Assembly: GCA_963693315.1 (NCBI GenBank)
Contig: OY856188.1
Span: 199,666,826-199,730,825 of the forward strand
From: Diogma glabrata
Taxonomy: Eukaryota; Arthropoda; Insecta; Diptera; Cylindrotomidae
DNA: 64,000 nucleotides
Direction of reading: 5' to 3'
Every line of letters starts with the position of its first letter. Position 1 is the first letter of the stretch. The translations under genes were made by a program, and so were the position numbers. The notes under the pieces are model-generated. The model ran no database searches. It saw nothing but the letters and a program-made list of their open reading frames with translations, and was not told where the DNA came from. Shown piece after piece: positions 61,250 to 64,000 of this stretch.

Positions 61250-63608
61250 ATGATACACCAAAATCAAAATCAAATTTCAAACCAAAATACAAGAAAAATC
61301 GGACCGATAACAAGAATCTATCAATTGAATATTGAAGGATCTAGCAAATCGAAATGCGAACATTTATCGAATCAACTAAAAGATTACAAAATAGATATTG
61401 CAGTCATTCAAGAAACACACATTGCATCAAACGAAATTTTAGTTACCAGAGGTGAAATTCCTGGATATGAAATTATCGGAGCAACATTTCATAAATCGTA
61501 TGGAACTGCAACGTATGTAAAATGTGGTCTGAAAATGTGAAACTAGTGGAAACCTCTTCAACAGACGATGTTTCTATCATAACAATTAAGGTTGGCGGAA
61601 CAATTATTATGAATGTATACATATACCAAACACAGCCTGGCCGACTAATGTTCTCCCTTCATATGATAAACCGAGCATCTATATTGGTGACTTTAACAGC
61701 CATCACACACTATGGAAATATCAGAATGATGACATCAACGGTATAACACTTGTAAATTGGTCTGAACAGCAAAACTTGCATCTCATATTCGACGCGAAAG
61801 ACCTTGGTATTTTTCAATCCGCCCGATGGCGCCGAGATTACAACCCAGACCTATGTTTCGTTTCATCTAATTCTAAAGATCAACCAATACATGCTTTAAG
61901 ACAAGTATTATTGGGTTTCCCACATTCTCAGCATCGAACAGTAATAGTAGAGGCTGGAATACAAATCCCGATGATACATTCAATACCGAAACCTAGATGG
62001 AATTTTTTAAAGGCTTCATGGCATTTTTCAAAAGATGCTTCTGTGCGATTTATTCCCCAAGTTGCAAAGAACTACGAACGTTTCCTTTGCGCTACTCTAA
62101 CAGCTGCAAAAAAATTCATACCGCGAGGCTATCGTATGGAATATATTCCAAGATGGAATGAGGAAAGTGAAAGACTTTTCAATGAATTCGAAGAAAGTGG
62201 AGACCCAGAAATAGCTGATGATCTATTAAGATCCTTAGATGCTAATCGACAAGAAAGTCTGCTATGGAAAATATGGATTTTACACATTCTAGTAGAAAAG
62301 CATGGAGTCAAATACGAAAATTGGGTGCTGGGAAAAAGAAATTTGCTGATAAAACAAACATACATCCAAATTTAATAGCGAACAGGATAGTAAACATGTC
62401 AAGAGTTGAACCACATAAAGAACTTTCAAAAACCGTTCTCTTAAATCTTAAAAACTTGAAACGAAACACACCAAGATCTTCCGAATATTGTCACCCTTTC
62501 ATCATCAAAGAGATTGCAGCTTCATAATCGGACATGAAATCGGGCAAAGCAGCTGGCTTCGATAACGTCTATCCAGAATTCCTTAAAAATTGCGGAGAAA
62601 ATACCAGAAAATGGCTTGCTCGCTTTTACATAATGGAAGCTGCAATATTACCAGACGTAGACGCAATTGCACAGATCAAGTATTGCCACTAACCAACTAT
62701 ATCGAACTTGGGTTCCAAAAAAAAATGAAAATGTCTGTTGTTTTCATGGACCTAACAGCGGCTTATGACACCGTTTGGCGAAAAGACTTAATATATAAGC
62801 TGCTCAATATTATTTCATGCCTTAAAATTGCTCAAGTTATCAACAATATGCTCACAAATCGCCTTTTCCAAGTCTATCGAAATAATGAGAAGAGTTCTTT
62901 CAGGAAATTGAGTAATGGTCTCCCACAAGGATCAGTATTGGCTCCATTATTTTTCAACATTTATGTGATCGATTTACCAACAACTCAACCAAGAATCAAT
63001 TTTAAATTACTTTAAACTCAACTTATTTCAACTCAATCAATCAATTTTCAATTACTGAAAACATTTTGGATGAAGATCTAATAATACTGGGAAATTTTTT
63101 TAAGAAATGGAGATTATGTCCAAGCATGGATAAAACTGAAGTTTGTTGGGTCAATTTTAACGGAACACAAGTTACAAATAACTATAATCCGAAATTTTTG
63201 GGTCACACATTGGACAGATCACTTACACACAAATAAAATTGCTTGAAGCTTGAGGCCAAATTAAAGACAAGAAATAATATCATACAAAAACTTGCGGGAT
63301 CAACATGGGGAGCTTCTGCAAATGTATTGAGAACATCTGCAATGGCTCTTGTTTTCTCCTCAGCTGAATATTGTGCGCCTGTTTGGTTGAAAAGTACACA
63401 CGCAACCAAAATCGATGTACAACTTAGAACAACAATGCGTATTATCACCGGAGCAATCAACCCGACACCAATAGAATGGCTTCCAGTTTTATCAAATATT
63501 AAACCTCCGCATTTGCGACGATATCAGGCCTTATTAAAAGAATATGGTAAAATAATGGACAATCAACTACTTCCAGCATATCAAGATCTCGTTACACCAA
63601 ATTTTTGA
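61250..63608 (+). pseudogene. LINE-D: AP-endonuclease/RT element, jockey-like, degenerate
   Basis: Starts MIHQNQNQISNQ (ATG 61250). The AP endonuclease has YQLNIEGSSKSKCEHL and IAVIQETHIASNE, IGDFNSHHTLW (in another frame near 61690), then DLCFVSS and GFPHSQHRTVIVEAG. The RT follows with SGKAAGFDNVYPEFL (62540), VVFMDLTAAYDTVWRKD (motif A), NGLPQGSVLAPLFFNIY (motif B), no intact YADD (deleted near 63015), MDKTEVCWVNF and the C-terminal part LAGSTWGASANVLRTSA, EYCAPVWL and PPHLRRYQALLKEYG, ending at 63608. Several frameshifts and stops: 61540, 61746, 62375, 62526, 63015, 63236. No poly-A tail is obvious. Jockey-like by motifs. Confidence 0.9.
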
Positions 63609-64000
63609 ATTGTCATGAAACGATCAAATTTAGCTCAGTAATCTATAATTTCTTTGTGAATTGATATTTTTTTGTTGTCCCCTTAAATTAAAATATTTTA
63701 AGTAAAAATATGGTCAAAATTCAATTCTTTTCAAATTTCAAAACATTAAAACTGTTTTGTTGTTGTCCCGTCAAATCATCAAAAACAAAAAAAATATAAA
63801 CACCATAAATAATAATAACTTCCAACCTATATTTACAATAATTTCTTCTTTTATTAATTTGTCATACACACACTCAAAAATCAATTCCTGTTGTTTTATA
63901 TGTAATTTGGTTAAAAAATAATACAAAACAGAACCAAAGTTGTGTTTTTGTATTTATATTTTAAATAATAAAACAACCGTATATGATTTCTTTTGCTATG
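63609..64000. other. AT-rich end of window
   Basis: No gene or repeat recognised. It may contain the LINE-D 3' UTR. Confidence 0.4.

Overview
The window looks like a repeat-dense, AT-rich piece of an insect nuclear genome. I see no convincing single-copy host gene, no functional tRNA or rRNA gene and nothing prokaryotic. Almost every long open frame belongs to a transposable element: Bel/Pao, Copia and Ty3/Gypsy LTR elements, several non-LTR elements with AP endonuclease and reverse transcriptase, a Penelope-like GIY-YIG fragment, a Helitron, hAT remnants and many short inverted-repeat elements. The Bel/Pao lineage, the Copia primer site of internal tRNA-iMet type and the jockey-like LINEs point to an arthropod, most likely an insect. 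I cannot name the order.

Layout. 1-1520: decayed hAT/ZMYM1-like transposase. 1523-19056: a LINE copy (LINE-A) split by a long-TIR DNA element (1681-17617) that carries inverted arrays of a ~141-bp monomer. A Bel/Pao element (2259-13416, minus strand) sits inside the left array, and an apparently intact Copia (8560-13285) sits inside one Bel/Pao LTR. The duplicated target sites fit together, so the order LINE-A, TIR element, Bel/Pao, Copia can be read directly. 19057-21400: minus-strand LINE-B. 21950-25930: truncated Gypsy remnant split by a small TIR element. 25931-26384 and 46935-48890: copies of one ~250-bp satellite-like family. 26385-46934: a DNA transposon with 12-bp TIRs, itself split by a 16.6-kb Gypsy-type element (26472-43111) and holding a MITE and a Penelope-like fragment. 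49658-52556: a TATCGATA-rich hAT-like element with two further elements nested in it. 52565-55660: AT-rich duplicated sequence. 55666-56833: another TIR element. 57750-58378: 5'-truncated LINE-C. 58590-60650: minus-strand Helitron fragment ending in a perfect-arm palindrome. 61250-63608: decayed LINE-D.

The most interesting object is the Gypsy-type element at 26472-43111. Its LTRs are about 4.4 kb each and nearly identical. It has an 18-nt primer-binding site for tRNA-Lys(CTT), a Gag protein that begins with a complete RING-H2 finger, a canonical GGGAAAC -1 frameshift site in the right phase between gag and pol, and a tRNA-Lys-like segment between pol and the 3' LTR. These parts suggest a retrotransposon that encodes its own ubiquitin-ligase-like module and may have an unusual relation to its primer tRNA. 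The ligase and tRNA roles are inference; the motifs are read from the sequence.

All identities and percentages are by eye. Family assignments rest on recognised motifs, not on database searches.
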